Source: Micromussa lordhowensis
Taxonomy: Eukaryota; Cnidaria; Anthozoa; Scleractinia; Lobophylliidae
DNA length: 64,000 bases
NCBI GenBank assembly: GCA_964020085.1
Contig: OZ026597.1
Span: forward strand, 8,830,210 to 8,894,209
Direction of reading: 5' to 3'
The first letter of the stretch is position 1, and each line of letters opens with the position of its first letter. The position numbers and the translations under genes were made by a program. Positions 41,501 through 53,600 of the stretch are shown here, in pieces. The notes beneath the pieces are model-generated. The model saw nothing but the letters and a program-made list of their open reading frames with translations, ran no database searches and was not told the DNA's origin.

Positions 41501-41513
41501 AGCCACATGAAAC
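38501..41513 (+). repeat. Extra 3013-bp g-b-c triplet
   Basis: Monomers g (38501), b (39509) and c (40517) repeat the triplet that closes super-repeat copy 2 (35488-38500), so the triplet is present twice in a row. The same triplet also ends copy 1 (23119-26131). Length is 1008 + 1008 + 997 bp. This is an independent, smaller duplication step on top of the 12369-bp one. Confidence 0.9.
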
Positions 41514-43197
41514 TTGAAATGTAGATTTTTCGATCAAAACCACAGTATTGGTTCTGTAAGATATAGAGACTCGATTTTGGCTGGAAAACACAGCTTTCGC
41601 TGTTCCAAGATGTTAAGACTTGAAAATAAAAATTTAATCCAAACTGGACGAATGTCGATTTTGTCTAAAAACGCAGTTCTCGAAGCTGTAAGATGTAAAG
41701 ACTATAAAATGCACGTTTGAGCCAAATTTCACGGGAAACGTTGATTTTCTCAAAAGGACAGTTTCCACTTGATGCTTGGCTCACTTGGACATCCACTTCC
41801 TTAAGCAAGTTATACGTAAAATTTCATTTTGGCTCGAAAACACAGTTGTCACTGCAAGAAAAACCTCTGAAACTGAAAACTAAAAACTGTAAAATGAAAA
41901 ACAAAAAAATAGGACATATAAGCCTAATTGGTTGTGAAATGTGCACATTTTGGGCAAATTTGACTTGAAATCTCGATTTTTCTACAAAGCACAGTTTTCG
42001 TCGCTGCAAGATGCCTTGAAAATACACATTTAGTCCAATACACTTGGATCTTCACTTGTTAGGCAAGTTAGACGTGAAATGTCGATTTTGGCTCAAAAAC
42101 ACAGTTTTCGCTGCTGCAAGATGTCAAGACTTCAAAATACACATTTAAACCAAATTCAAAGCAAAATGTCGTTTTTGCTCAAGAACTCAGTTTTAGCTTT
42201 TACAAGCCGTATAGCCTTGAAATTGCTTATTTTACCCAAATGAACTTGAAAGTGCAGTTTCAGCTTCTGTGACATATAAAAGACTTGAAAGTGCACATTT
42301 AAGCCAAATTGGACGTGAAATCTCGATTTCGCCTCATAAACACAGTTTTCGCCGTTGCAAGATCTAAAGACTTCAAACGGCATACAGTTTTAGCTGCAAA
42401 GATGTGAAGACCTTAAAATGTACATTTGAGGCAGATTAAAGCTGAAATAAGAATTGTGGCTAAAAAATGCCATTTTAGCTCCTACAAGTTGTATGTAGGG
42501 CACTTTTCAGCCACATGAAACTTGAAATGTAGATTTTTCGATCAAAACCACAGTATTGGTTCTGTAAGATATAGAGACTCGATTTTGGCTGGAAAACACA
42601 GCTTTCGCTGTTCCAAGATGTTAAGACTTGAAAATAGAAATTTAATCCAAACTGGACGAATGTCGATTTTGTCTAAAAACGCAGTTCTCGAAGCTGTAAG
42701 ATGTAAAGACTATAAAATGCACGTTTGAGCCAAATTTCACGGGAAACGTTGATTTTCTCAAAAGGACAGTTTCCACTTGCTGCTTGGCTCACTTGGACAT
42801 CCACTTCCTTAAGCAAGTTATACGTAAAATTTCATTTTGGCTCGAAAACACAGTTGTCACTGCAAGAAAAACCTCTGAAACTGAAAACTAAAAACTGTAA
42901 AATGAAAAACAAAAAAATAGGACATATAAGCCTAATTGGTTGTGAAATGTGCACATTTTGGGCAAATTTGACTTGAAATCTCGATTTTTCTACAAAGCAC
43001 AGTTTTCGTCGCTGCAAGATGCCTTGAAAATACACATTTAGTCCAATACACTTGGATCTTCACTTGTTAGGCAAGTTAGACGTGAAATGTCGATTTTGGC
43101 TCAAAAACACAGTTTTCGCTGCTGCAAGATGTCAAGACTTCAAAATACACATTTAAACCAAATTCAAAGCAAAATGTCGTTTTTGCTCAAGAACTCA

Positions 43198-43204
43198 GTT
43201 TTAG
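43198..43204. repeat. Target-site duplication, left copy (GTTTTAG)
   Basis: GTTTTAG directly precedes the transposon. The second copy is at 43541-43547. Uninterrupted monomers contain it once (CAGTTTTAGCTTTTACAAGC), which confirms a duplication on insertion. If the boundary C is counted with the target it reads as 8 bp, GTTTTAGC. Confidence 0.88.
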
Positions 43205-43540
43205 CAGGAGCCCATCACTAGGAGCGTGCAACTACCCCATGTTCCTGTCACGGCGTTTTCACAGACCGATCTATTTTTAGTTTGAATTTACCTCGAATTC
43301 AGACCCCCACAAGAACCTCAGTGACCAACCACAAGCACGGACGTAATTTTTAACTGACGTCATCATTTCACAAGAAGACTAAAAAGAAAAAGAGGCATTT
43401 TTTTCCTTACCGATGCACGCTCATGTAGACCGGAGCTGACCTATTTCGCGGGAAAAGAAACCTAAAAATAGACCGGTCTGTAAAAATGCCGTGACATAGG
43501 CTTAGTATGGGAGTTGCACGCTCCTAGTGATGTGCTCCTG
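43205..43540. mobile_element. Non-autonomous DNA transposon (MITE), 336 bp
   Basis: The insertion interrupts the satellite inside AACTCAGTTTTAGC. Its ends are inverted repeats: both begin CAGGAGC and share ATCACTAGGAGCGTGCAACT. The match continues with gaps through GTCACGGC, ACAGACC and TCTATTTTTAG, giving terminal inverted repeats of roughly 75-80 bp. The middle has no reading frame of note, so the element depends on a transposase supplied elsewhere. The flanking GTTTTAG occurs on both sides (43198-43204 and 43541-43547). A CAGG-type end with a 7- or 8-bp target duplication fits hAT-like or P-like superfamilies. Because a C is shared between element and target, the length of the target duplication cannot be fixed, and neither can the superfamily. 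Confidence 0.88.
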
Positions 43541-43547
43541 GTTTTAG
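43541..43547. repeat. Target-site duplication, right copy (GTTTTAG)
   Basis: This is the second copy of the 7-bp target sequence, followed by CTTTTACAAGCC, where the monomer resumes without loss. Confidence 0.88.
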
Positions 43548-43872
43548 CTTTTACAAGCCGTATAGCCTTGAAATTGCTTATTTTACCCAAACGAACTTGA
43601 AAGTGCAGTTTCAGCTTCTGTGACATATAAAAGACTTGAAAGTGCACATTTAAGCCAAATTGGACGTGAAATCTCGATTTCGCCTCATAAACACAGTTTT
43701 CGCCGTTGCAAGATCTAAAAACTTCAAACGGCATACAGTTTTAGCTGCAAAGATGTGAAGACCTTAAAATGTACATTTGAGGCAGATTAAAGCTGAAATA
43801 AGAATTGTGGCTAAAAAATGCCATTTTAGCTCCTACAAGTTGTATGTAGGGCACTTTTCAGCCACATGAAAC

Positions 43873-46800
43873 TTGAAATGTAGATTTTTCGATCAAAACC
43901 ACAGTATTGGTTCTGTAAGATATAGAGACTCGATTTTGGCTGGAAAACACAGCTTTCGCTGTTCCAAGATGTTAAGACTTGAAAATAAAAATTTAATCCA
44001 AACTGGACGAATGTCGATTTTGTCTAAAAACGCAGTTCTCGAAGCTGTAAGATGTAAAGACTATAAAATGCACGTTTGAGCCAAATTTCACGGGAAACGT
44101 TGATTTTCTCAAAAGGACAGTTTCCACTTGCTGCTTGGCTCACTTGGACATCCACTTCCTTAAGCAAGTTATACGTAAAATTTCATTTTGGCTCGAAAAC
44201 ACAGTTGTCACTGCAAGAAAAACCTCTGAAACTGAAAACTAAAAACTGTAAAATGAAAAACAAAAATATAGGACATATAAGCCTAATTGGTTGTGAAATG
44301 TGCACATTTTGGGCAAATTTGACTTGAAATCTCGATTTTTCTACAAAGCACAGTTTTCGTCGCTGCAAGATGCCTTGAAAATACACATTTAGTCCAATAC
44401 ACTTGGATCTTCACTTGTTAGGCAAGTTGGACGTGAAATGTCGATTTTGGCTCAAAAACACAGTTTTCGCTGCTGCAAGATGTCAAGACTTCAAAATACA
44501 CATTTAAACCAAATTCAAAGCAAAATGTCGTTTTTGCTCAAGAACTCAGTTTTAGCTTTTACAAGCCGTATAGCCTTGAAATTGCTTATTTTACCCAAAT
44601 GAACTTGAAAGTGCAGTTTCAGCTTCTGTGACATATAAAAGACTTGAAAGTGCACATTTAAGCCAAATTGGACGTGAAATCTCGATTTCGCCTCATAAAC
44701 ACAGTTTTCGCCGTTGCAAGATCTAAAGACTTCAAACGGCATACAGTTTTAGCTGCAAAGATGTGAAGACCTTAAAATGTACATTTGAGGCAGATTAAAG
44801 CTGAAATAAGAATTGTGGCTAAAAAATGCCATTTTAGCTCCTACAAGTTGTATGTAGGGCACTTTTCAGCCACATGAAACTTGAAATGTAGATTTTTCGA
44901 TCAAAACCACAGTATTGGTTCTGTAAGATATAGAGACTCGATTTTGGCTGAAAACACAGCTTTCGCTGTTCCAAGATGTTAAGACTTGAAAATAAAAATT
45001 TAATCCAAACTGGACGAATGTCGATTTTGTCTAAAAACGCAGTTCTCGAAGCTGTAAGATGTAAAGACTATAAAATGCACGTTTGAGCCAAATTTCACGG
45101 GAAACGTTGATTTTCTCAAAAGGACAGTTTCCACTTGATGCTTGGCTCACTTGGACATCCACTTCCTTAAGCAAGTTATACGTAAAATTTCATTTTGGCT
45201 CGAAAACACAGTTGTCACTGCAAGAAAAACCTCTGAAACTGAAAACTAAAAACTGTAAAATGAAAAACAAAAAAATAGGACATATAAGCCTAATTGGTTG
45301 TGAAATGTGCACATTTTGGGCAAATTTGACTTGAAATCTCGATTTTTCTACAAAGCACAGTTTTCGTCGCTGCAAGATGCCTTGAAAATACACATTTAGT
45401 CCAATACACTTGGATCTTCACTTGATTAGGCAAGTTAGACGTGAAATGTCGATTTTGGCTCAAAAACACAGTTTTCGCTGCTGCAAGATGTCAAGACTTC
45501 AAAATACACATTTAAACCAAATTCAAAGCAAAATGTCGTTTTTGCTCAAGAACTCAGTTTTAGCTTTTACAAGCGTATAGCCTTGAAATTGCTTATTTTA
45601 CCCAAACGAACTTGAAAGTGCAGTTTCAGCTTCTGTGACATATAAAAGACTTGAAAGTGCACATTTAAGCCAAATTGGACGTGAAATCTCGATTTCGCCT
45701 CATAAACACAGTTTTCGCCGTTGCAAGATCTAAAGACTTCAAACGGCATACAGTTTTAGCTGCAAAGATGTGAAGACCTTAAAATGTACATTTGAGGCAG
45801 ATTAAAGCTGAAATAAGAATTGTGGCTAAAAAATGCCATTTTAGCTCCTACAAGTTGTATGTAGGGCACTTTTCAGCCACATGAAACTTGAAATGTAGAT
45901 TTTTCGATCAAAACCACAGTATTGGTTCTGTAAGATATAGAGACTCGATTTTGGCTGGAAAACACAGCTTTCGCTGTTCCAAGATGTTAAGACTTGAAAA
46001 TAGAAATTTAATCCAAACTGGACGAATGTCGATTTTGTCTAAAAACGCAGTTCTCGAAGCTGTAAGATGTAAAGACTATAAAATGCACGTTTGAGCCAAA
46101 TTTCACGGGAAACGTTGATTTTCTCAAAAGGACAGTTTCCACTTGCTGCTTGGCTCACTTGGACATCCACTTCCTTAAGCAAGTTATACGTAAAATTTCA
46201 TTTTGGCTCGAAAACACAGTTGTCACTGCAAGAAAAACCTCTGAAACTGAAAACTAAAAACTGTAAAATGAAAAACAAAAAAATAGGACATATAAGCCTA
46301 ATTGGTTGTGAAATGTGCACATTTTGGGCAAATTTGACTTGAAATCTCGATTTTTCTACAAAGCACAGTTTTCGTCGCTGCAAGATGCCTTGAAAATACA
46401 CATTTAGTCCAATACACTTGGATCTTCACTTGTTAGGCAAGTTAGACGTGAAATGTCGATTTTGGCTCAAAAACACAGTTTTCGCTGCTGCAAGATGTCA
46501 AGACTTCAAAATACACATTTAAACCAAATTCAAAGCAAAATGTCGTTTTTGCTCAAGAACTCAGTTTTAGCTTTTACAAGCCGTATAGCCTTGAAATTGC
46601 TTATTTTACCCAAACGAACTTGAAAGTGCAGTTTCAGCTTCTGTGACATATAAAAGACTTGAAAGTGCACATTTAAGCCAAATTGGACGTGAAATCTCGA
46701 TTTCGCCTCATAAACACAGTTTTCGCCGTTGCAAGATCTAAAAACTTCAAACGGCATACAGTTTTAGCTGCAAAGATGTGAAGACCTTAAAATGTACATT

Positions 46801-49800
46801 TGAGGCAGATTAAAGCTGAAATAAGAATTGTGGCTAAAAAATGCCATTTTAGCTCCTACAAGTTGTATGTAGGGCACTTTTCAGCCACATGAAACTTGAA
46901 ATGTAGATTTTTCGATCAAAACCACAGTATTGGTTCTGTAAGATATAGAGACTCGATTTTGGCTGGAAAACACAGCTTTCGCTGTTCCAAGATGTTAAGA
47001 CTTGAAAATAAAAATTTAATCCAAACTGGACGAATGTCGATTTTGTCTAAAAACGCAGTTCTCGAAGCTGTAAGATGTAAAGACTATAAAATGCACGTTT
47101 GAGCCAAATTTCACGGGAAACGTTGATTTTCTCAAAAGGACAGTTTCCACTTGCTGCTTGGCTCACTTGGACATCCACTTCCTTAAGCAAGTTATACGTA
47201 AAATTTCATTTTGGCTCGAAAACACAGTTGTCACTGCAAGAAAAACCTCTGAAACTGAAAACTAAAAACTGTAAAATGAAAAACAAAAAAATAGGACATA
47301 TAAGCCTAATTGGTTGTGAAATGTGCACATTTTGGGCAAATTTGACTTAAAATCTCGATTTTTCTACAAAGCACAGTTTTCGTCGCTGCAAGATGCCTTG
47401 AAAATACACATTTAGTCCAATACACTTGGATCTTCACTTGTTAGGCAAGTTAGACGTGAAATGTCGATTTTGGCTCAAAAACACAGTTTTCGCTGCTGCA
47501 AGATGTCAAGACTTCAAAATACACATTTAAACCAAATTCAAAGCAAAATGTCGTTTTTGCTCAAGAACTCAGTTTTAGCTTTTACAAGCCGTATAGCCTT
47601 GAAATTGCTTATTTTACCCAAACGAACTTGAAAGTGCAGTTTCAGCTTCTGTGACATATAAAAGACTTGAAAGTGCACATTTAAGCCAAATTGGACGTGA
47701 AATCTCGATTTCGCCTCATAAACACAGTTTTCGCCGTTGCAAGATCTAAAGACTTCAAACGGCATACAGTTTTAGCTGCAAAGATGTGAAGACCTTAAAA
47801 TGTACATTTGAGGCAGATTAAAGCTGAAATAAGAATTGTGGCTAAAAAATGCCATTTTAGCTCCTACAAGTTGTATGTAGGGCACTTTTCAGCCACATGA
47901 AACTTGAAATGTAGATTTTTCGATCAAAACCACAGTATTGGTTCTGTAAGATATAGAGACTCGATTTTGGCTAGAAAACACAGCTTTCGCTGTTCCAAGA
48001 TGTTAAGACTTGAAAATAAAAATTTAATCCAAACTGGACGAATGTCGATTTTGTCTAAAAACGCAGTTCTCGAAGCTGTAAGATGTAAAGACTATAAAAT
48101 GCACGTTTGAGCCAAATTTCACGGGAAACGTTGATTTTCTCAAAAGGACAGTTTCCACTTGCTGCTTGGCTCACTTGGACATCCACTTCCTTAAGCAAGT
48201 TATACGTAAAATTTCATTTTGGCTCGAAAACACAGTTGTCACTGCAAGAAAAACCTCTGAAACTGAAAACTAAAAACTGTAAAATGAAAAACAAAAAAAT
48301 AGGACATATAAGCCTAATTGGTTGTGAAATGTGCACATTTTGGGCAAATTTGACTTGAAATCTCGATTTTTCTACAAAGCACAGTTTTCGTCGCTGCAAG
48401 ATGCCTTGAAAATACACATTTAGTCCAATACACTTGGATCTTCACTTGTTAGGCAAGTTGGACGTGAAATGTCGATTTTGGCTCAAAAACACAGTTTTCG
48501 CTGCTGCAAGATGTCAAGACTTCAAAATACACATTTAAACCAAATTCAAAGCAAAATGTCGTTTTTGCTCAAGAACTCAGTTTTAGCTTTTACAAGCCGT
48601 ATAGCCTTGAAATTGCTTATTTTACCCAAATGAACTTGAAAGTGCAGTTTCAGCTTCTGTGACATATAAAAGACTTGAAAGTGCACATTTAAGCCAAATT
48701 GGACGTGAAATCTCGATTTCGCCTCATAAACACAGTTTTCGCCGTTGCAAGATCTAAAGACTTCAAACGGCATACAGTTTTAGCTGCAAAGATGTGAAGA
48801 CCTTAAAATGTACATTTGAGGCAGATTAAAGCTGAAATAAGAATTGTGGCTAAAAAATGCCATTTTAGCTCCTACAAGTTGAATGTAGGGCACTTTTCAG
48901 CCACATGAAACTTGAAATGTAGATTTTTTGATCAAAACCACAGTATTGGTTCTGTAAGATATAGAGACTCGATTTTGGCTGGAAAACACAGCTTTCGCTG
49001 TTCCAAGATGTTAAGACTTGAAAATAAAAATTTAATCCAAACTGGACGAATGTCGATTTTGTCTAAAAACGCAGTTCTCGAAGCTGTAAGATGTAAAGAC
49101 TATAAAATGCACGTTTGAGCCAAATTTCACGGGAAACGTTGATTTTCTCAAAAGGACAGTTTCCACTTGCTGCTTGGCTCACTTGGACATCCACTTCCTT
49201 AAGCAAGTTATACGTAAAATTTCATTTTGGCTCGAAAACACAGTTGTCACTGCAAGAAAAACCTCTGAAACTGAAAACTAAAAACTGTAAAATGAAAAAC
49301 AAAAAAATAGGACATATAAGCCTAATTGGTTGTGAAATGTGCTCATTTTGGGCAAATTTGACTTGAAATCTCGATTTTTCTACAAAGCACAGTTTTCGTC
49401 CCTGCAAGATGACTTGAAAATACACGTTTAGTCCAATACACTTGGATCTTCACTTGTTAGGCAAGTTAGACGTGAAATATCGATTTTGGCTCAAAAACAC
49501 AGTTTTCGCTGCTGCAAGATGTCAAGACTTCAAAATACACATTTAAACCAAATTCAAAGCAAAATGTCGTTTTTGCTCAAGAACTCAGTTTTAGCTTTTA
49601 CAAGCCGTATAGCCTTGAAATTGCTTATTTTACCCAAATGAACTTGAAAGTGCAGTTTCAGCTTCTGTGACATATAAAAGACTTGAAAGTGCACATTTAA
49701 GCCAAATTGGACGTGAAATCTCGATTTCGCCTCATAAACACAGTTTTCGCCGTTGCAAGATCTAAAGACTTCAAACGGCATACAGTTTTAGCTGCAAAGA

Positions 49801-49919
49801 TGTGAAGACCTTAAAATGTACATTTGAGGCAGATTAAAGCTGAAATAAGAATTGTGGCTAAAAAATGCCATTTTAGCTCCTACAAGTTGTATGTAGGGCA
49901 CTTTTCAGCCACATGAAAC
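43873..49919 (+). repeat. Six core monomers without super-repeat order
   Basis: Monomers start at 43873, 44881, 45888, 46896, 47904 and 48912. They mix markers found separately further left and do not follow the h-a-b-c order. They also have private changes absent from the ordered blocks: a 1-base deletion near 44949 (GGCTGAAAAC), an inserted A near 45424 (CTTGATTAGG), a deletion near 45574 (CAAGCGTATAG), TTGACTTAAAATC at 47348, GGCTAGAAAAC near 47973, TGTGCTCATTTTGG near 49342 and GTCCCTGC near 49400. This domain has escaped the most recent homogenisation. Confidence 0.87.
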
Positions 49920-50660
49920 TTGAAATGTAGATTTTTCGATCAAAACCACAGTATTGGTTCTGTAAGATATAGAGACTCGATTTTGGCTGGAAAACACAGC
50001 TTTCGCTGTTCCAAGATGTTAAGACTTGAAAATAAAAATTTAATCCAAACTGGACGAATGTCGATTTTGTCTAAAAACGCAGTTCTCGAAGCTGTAAGAT
50101 GTAAAGACTATAAAATGCACGTTTGAGCCAAATTTCACGGGAAACGTTGATTTTCTCAAAAGGACAGTTTCCACTTGCTGCTTGGCTCACTTGGACATCC
50201 ACTTCCTTAAGCAAGTTATACGTAAAATTTCATTTTGTCTCAAAAGGACAGTTTCCACTTGCTGCTTGGCTCACTTGGACATCCACTTCCTTAAGCAAGT
50301 TATACGTAAAATTTCATTTTGGCTCGAAAACACAGTTGTCACTGCAAGAAAAACCTCTGAAACTGAAAACTAAAAACTGTAAAATGAAAAACAAAAATAT
50401 AGGACATATAAGCCTAATTGGTTGTGAAATGTGCACATTTTGGGCAAATTTGACTTGAAATCTCGATTTTTCTACAAAGCACAGTTTTCGTCGCTGCAAG
50501 ATCTAAAGACTTCAAACGGCATACAGTTTTAGCTGCAAAGATGTGAAGACCTTAAAATGTACATTTGAGGCAGATTAAAGCTGAAATAAGAATTGTGGCT
50601 AAAATATGCCATTTTAGCTCCTACAAGTTGTATGTAGGGCACTTTTCAGCCACATGAAAC
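49920..50660 (+). repeat. Last core monomer: 84-bp gain and 351-bp loss
   Basis: At 741 bp this is the 657-bp deletion form plus one extra 84-bp unit. Like types f and h it jumps from TCGTCGCTGCAAGAT straight to CTAAAGACTTC near 50502 and has AAAATATGCC. So the truncated form exists outside the super-repeats as well and may be their source, or a leftover of an older arrangement. Confidence 0.87.
50155..50322 (+). repeat. Tandem duplication of sub-unit 4 (84 bp)
   Basis: Two copies, 50155-50238 and 50239-50322, begin CTCAAAAGGACAGTTTCC. The joint reads TTTTGTCTCAAAAGG where other copies have TTTTGGCTCG, so the exchange was between CTCAAAA and CTCGAAA-type stretches of neighbouring units. It is a different sub-unit from the duplications at 4357, 6683 and 54763. 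Confidence 0.93.
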
Positions 50661-53600
50661 TTGAAATGTAGATTTTTCGATCAAAACCACAGTATTGGTT
50701 CTGTAAGATATAGAGACTCGATTTTGGCTGGAAAGCACAGTTTTCGTCGCTGCAAGATGCCTTGAAAATACACATTTAGTCCAATACACTTGGATCTTCA
50801 CTTGTTAGGCAAGTTAGACGTGAAATGTCGATTTTGGCTCAAAAACACAGTTTTCGCTGCTGCAAGATGTCAAGACTTCAAAATACACATTTAAACCAAA
50901 TTCAAAGCAAAATGTCGTTTTTGCTCAAGAACTCAGTTTTAGCTTTTACAAGCCGTATAGCCTTGAAATTGCTTATTTTACCCAAATGAACTTGAAATGC
51001 AGTTTCAGCTTCTGTGACATATAAAAGACTTGAAAGTGCACATTTAAGCCAAATTGGACGTGAAATCTCGATTTCCCCTCATAAACACAGTTTTCGCCGT
51101 TGCAAGATCTAAAGACTTCAAACGGCATACAGTTTTAGCTGCAAAGATGTGAAGACCTTAAAATGTACATTTGAGGCAGATTAAAGCTGAAATAAGAATT
51201 GTGGCTAAAAAATGCCATTTTAGCTCCTACAAGTTGTATGTAGGGCACTTTTCAGCCACATGAAACTTGAAATGTTCATTTCTCGATCAAAAATACAGTA
51301 TTGGTTCTGTAAGATATAGAGACTCGATTTTGGCTGGAAAACACAGTTTTCGTCGCTGCAAGATGACTTGAAATACACATTTAGTCCAATACACTTGGAT
51401 CTTCACTTGTTAGGCAAGTTAGACGTGAAATGTCGATTTTGGCTCAAAAACACACTTTTCGCTGCTGCAAGATGTCAAGACTTCAAAATACACATTTAAA
51501 CCAAATTCAAAGCAAAATGTCGTTTTTGCTCAAGAACTCAGTTTTAGCTTTTACAAGCCGTATAGCCTTGAAATTGCTTATTTTACCCAAACGAACTTGA
51601 AAGTGCAGTTTCAGCTTCTGTGACATATAAAAGACTTGAAAGTGCACATTTAAGCCAAAGTGGACGTGAAATCTCGATTTCGCCTCATAAACACAGTTTT
51701 CGCCGTTGCAAGATCTAAAGACTTCAAACGGCATACAGTTTTAGCTGCAAAGATGTGAAGACCTTAAAATGTACATTGAGGCAGATTAAAGCTGAAATAA
51801 GAATTGTGGCTAAAAAATGCCACTTTAGCTCCTACAAGTTGTATGTAGGGCATTTTTCAGCCACATGAAACTTGAAATGTAGATTTTTCGATCAAAAACA
51901 CAGTATTGGTTCTGTAACATATAGAGACTCGATTTTGGGTGGAAAACACAGCTTTCGCTGTTCCAAGATGTTAAGACTTGAAAATAAAAATTTAATCCAA
52001 ACTGGACGAATGTCGATTTTGTCTAAAAACGCAGTTCTCGAAGCTGTAAGATGTAAAGACTATAAAATGCACGTTTGAGCCAAATTTCACGGGAAACGTT
52101 GATTTTCTCAAAAGGACAGTTTCCACTTGATGCTTGGCTCACTTGGACATCCACTTCCTTAAGCAAGTTATACGTAAAATTTCATTTTGGCTCGAAAACA
52201 CAGTTGTCACTGCAAGAAAAACCTCTGAAACTGAAAACTAAAAACTGTAAAATGAAAAACAAAAAAATAGGACATATAAGCCTAATTGGTTGTGAAATGT
52301 GCACATTTTGGGCAAATTTGACTTGAAATCTCGATTTTTCTACAAAGCACAGTTTTCGTCGCTGCAAGATGCCTTGAAAATACACATTTAGTCCAATACA
52401 CTTGGATCTTCACTTGTTAGGCAAGTTAGACGTGAAATGTCGATTTTGGCTCAAAAACACACTTTTCGCTGCTGCAAGATGTCAAGACTTCAAAATCCAC
52501 ATTTAAACCAAATTCAAAGCAAAATGTCGTTTTTGCTCAAGAACTCAGTTTTAGCTTTTACAAGCCGTATAGCCTTGAAATTGCTTATTTTACCCAAATG
52601 AACTTGAAATGCAGTTTCAGCTTCTGTGACATATAAAAGACTTGAAAGTGCACATTTAAGCCAAATTGGACGTGAAATCTCGATTTCGCCTCATAAACAC
52701 AGTTTTCGCCGTTGCAAGATCTAAAGACTTCAAACGGCATACAGTTTTAGCTGCAAAGATGTGAAGACGTTAAAATGTACATTTGAGGCAGATTAAAGCT
52801 GAAATAAGAATTGTGGCTAAAAAATGCCATTTTAGCTCCTACAAGTTGTATGTAGGGCACTTTTCAGCCACATGAAACTTGAAATGTACATTTCTCGATC
52901 AAAAACACAGTATTGGTTCTGTAAGATATAGAGACTCGATTTTGGCTGGAAAACACAGTTTTCGTCGCTGCAAGATGACTTGAAATACACATTTAGTCCA
53001 ATACACTTGGATCTTCACTTGTTAGGCAAGTTAGACGTGAAATGTCGATTTTGGCTCAAAAACACACTTTTCGCTGCTGCAAGATGTCAAGACTTCAAAA
53101 TACACATTTAAACCAAATTCAAAGCAAAATGTCGTTTTTGCTCAAGAACTCAGTTTTAGCTTTTACAAGCCGTATAGCCTTGAAATTGCTTATTTTACCC
53201 AAATGAACTTGAAATGCAGTTTCAGCTTCTGTGACATATAAAAGACTTGAAAGTGCACATTTAAGCCAAATTGGACGTGAAATCTCGATTTCGCCTCATA
53301 AACACAGTTTTCGCCGTTGCAAGATCTAAAGACTTCAAACGGCATACAGTTTTAGCTGCAAAGATGTGAAGACCTTAAAATGTACATTTGAGGCAGATTA
53401 AAGCTGAAATAAGAATTGTGGCTAAAAAATGCCATTTTAGCTCCTACAAGTTGTATGTAGGGCACTTTTCAGCCACATGAAACTTGAAATGTTCATTTCT
53501 CGATCAAAAACACAGTATTGGTTCTGTAAGATATAGAGACTCGATTTTGGCTGGAAAACACAGTTTTCGTCGCTGCAAGATGACTTGAAATACACATTTA

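Larger units (their letters stand above)
41514..43872 (+). repeat. Monomers d-like and e, the latter split by a transposon
   Basis: 41514-42521 resembles type d (CTTGATGCTTGG, GAAATGTCG) but has the common GACGAATGTCG. 42522-43872 is a type e monomer (AAAATAGAAATTT) enlarged by 343 bp, which is the 336-bp transposon plus a 7-bp target duplication. The d-e order continues the super-repeat, but the expected f monomer does not follow. Confidence 0.88.
7716..50660 (+). repeat. Core satellite domain of 44 monomers
   Basis: Monomer starts are 7716, 8723, 9731, 10739, 11747, 12755, 13763, 14420, 15428, 16436, 17433, 18441, 19449, 20106, 21114, 22122, 23119, 24127, 25135, 26132, 26789, 27797, 28805, 29802, 30810, 31818, 32475, 33483, 34491, 35488, 36496, 37504, 38501, 39509, 40517, 41514, 42522, 43873, 44881, 45888, 46896, 47904, 48912 and 49920. 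Most are 1008 bp. Six are 997 bp (16436, 22122, 25135, 28805, 37504, 40517) and 34491 is a seventh. Those at 13763, 19449, 26132 and 31818 are 657 bp. Core monomers carry GAATTGTGGC where the left domain mostly has GAATTTTGGC. Differences between copies are few and shared between copies, which indicates recent copying. Confidence 0.93.
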
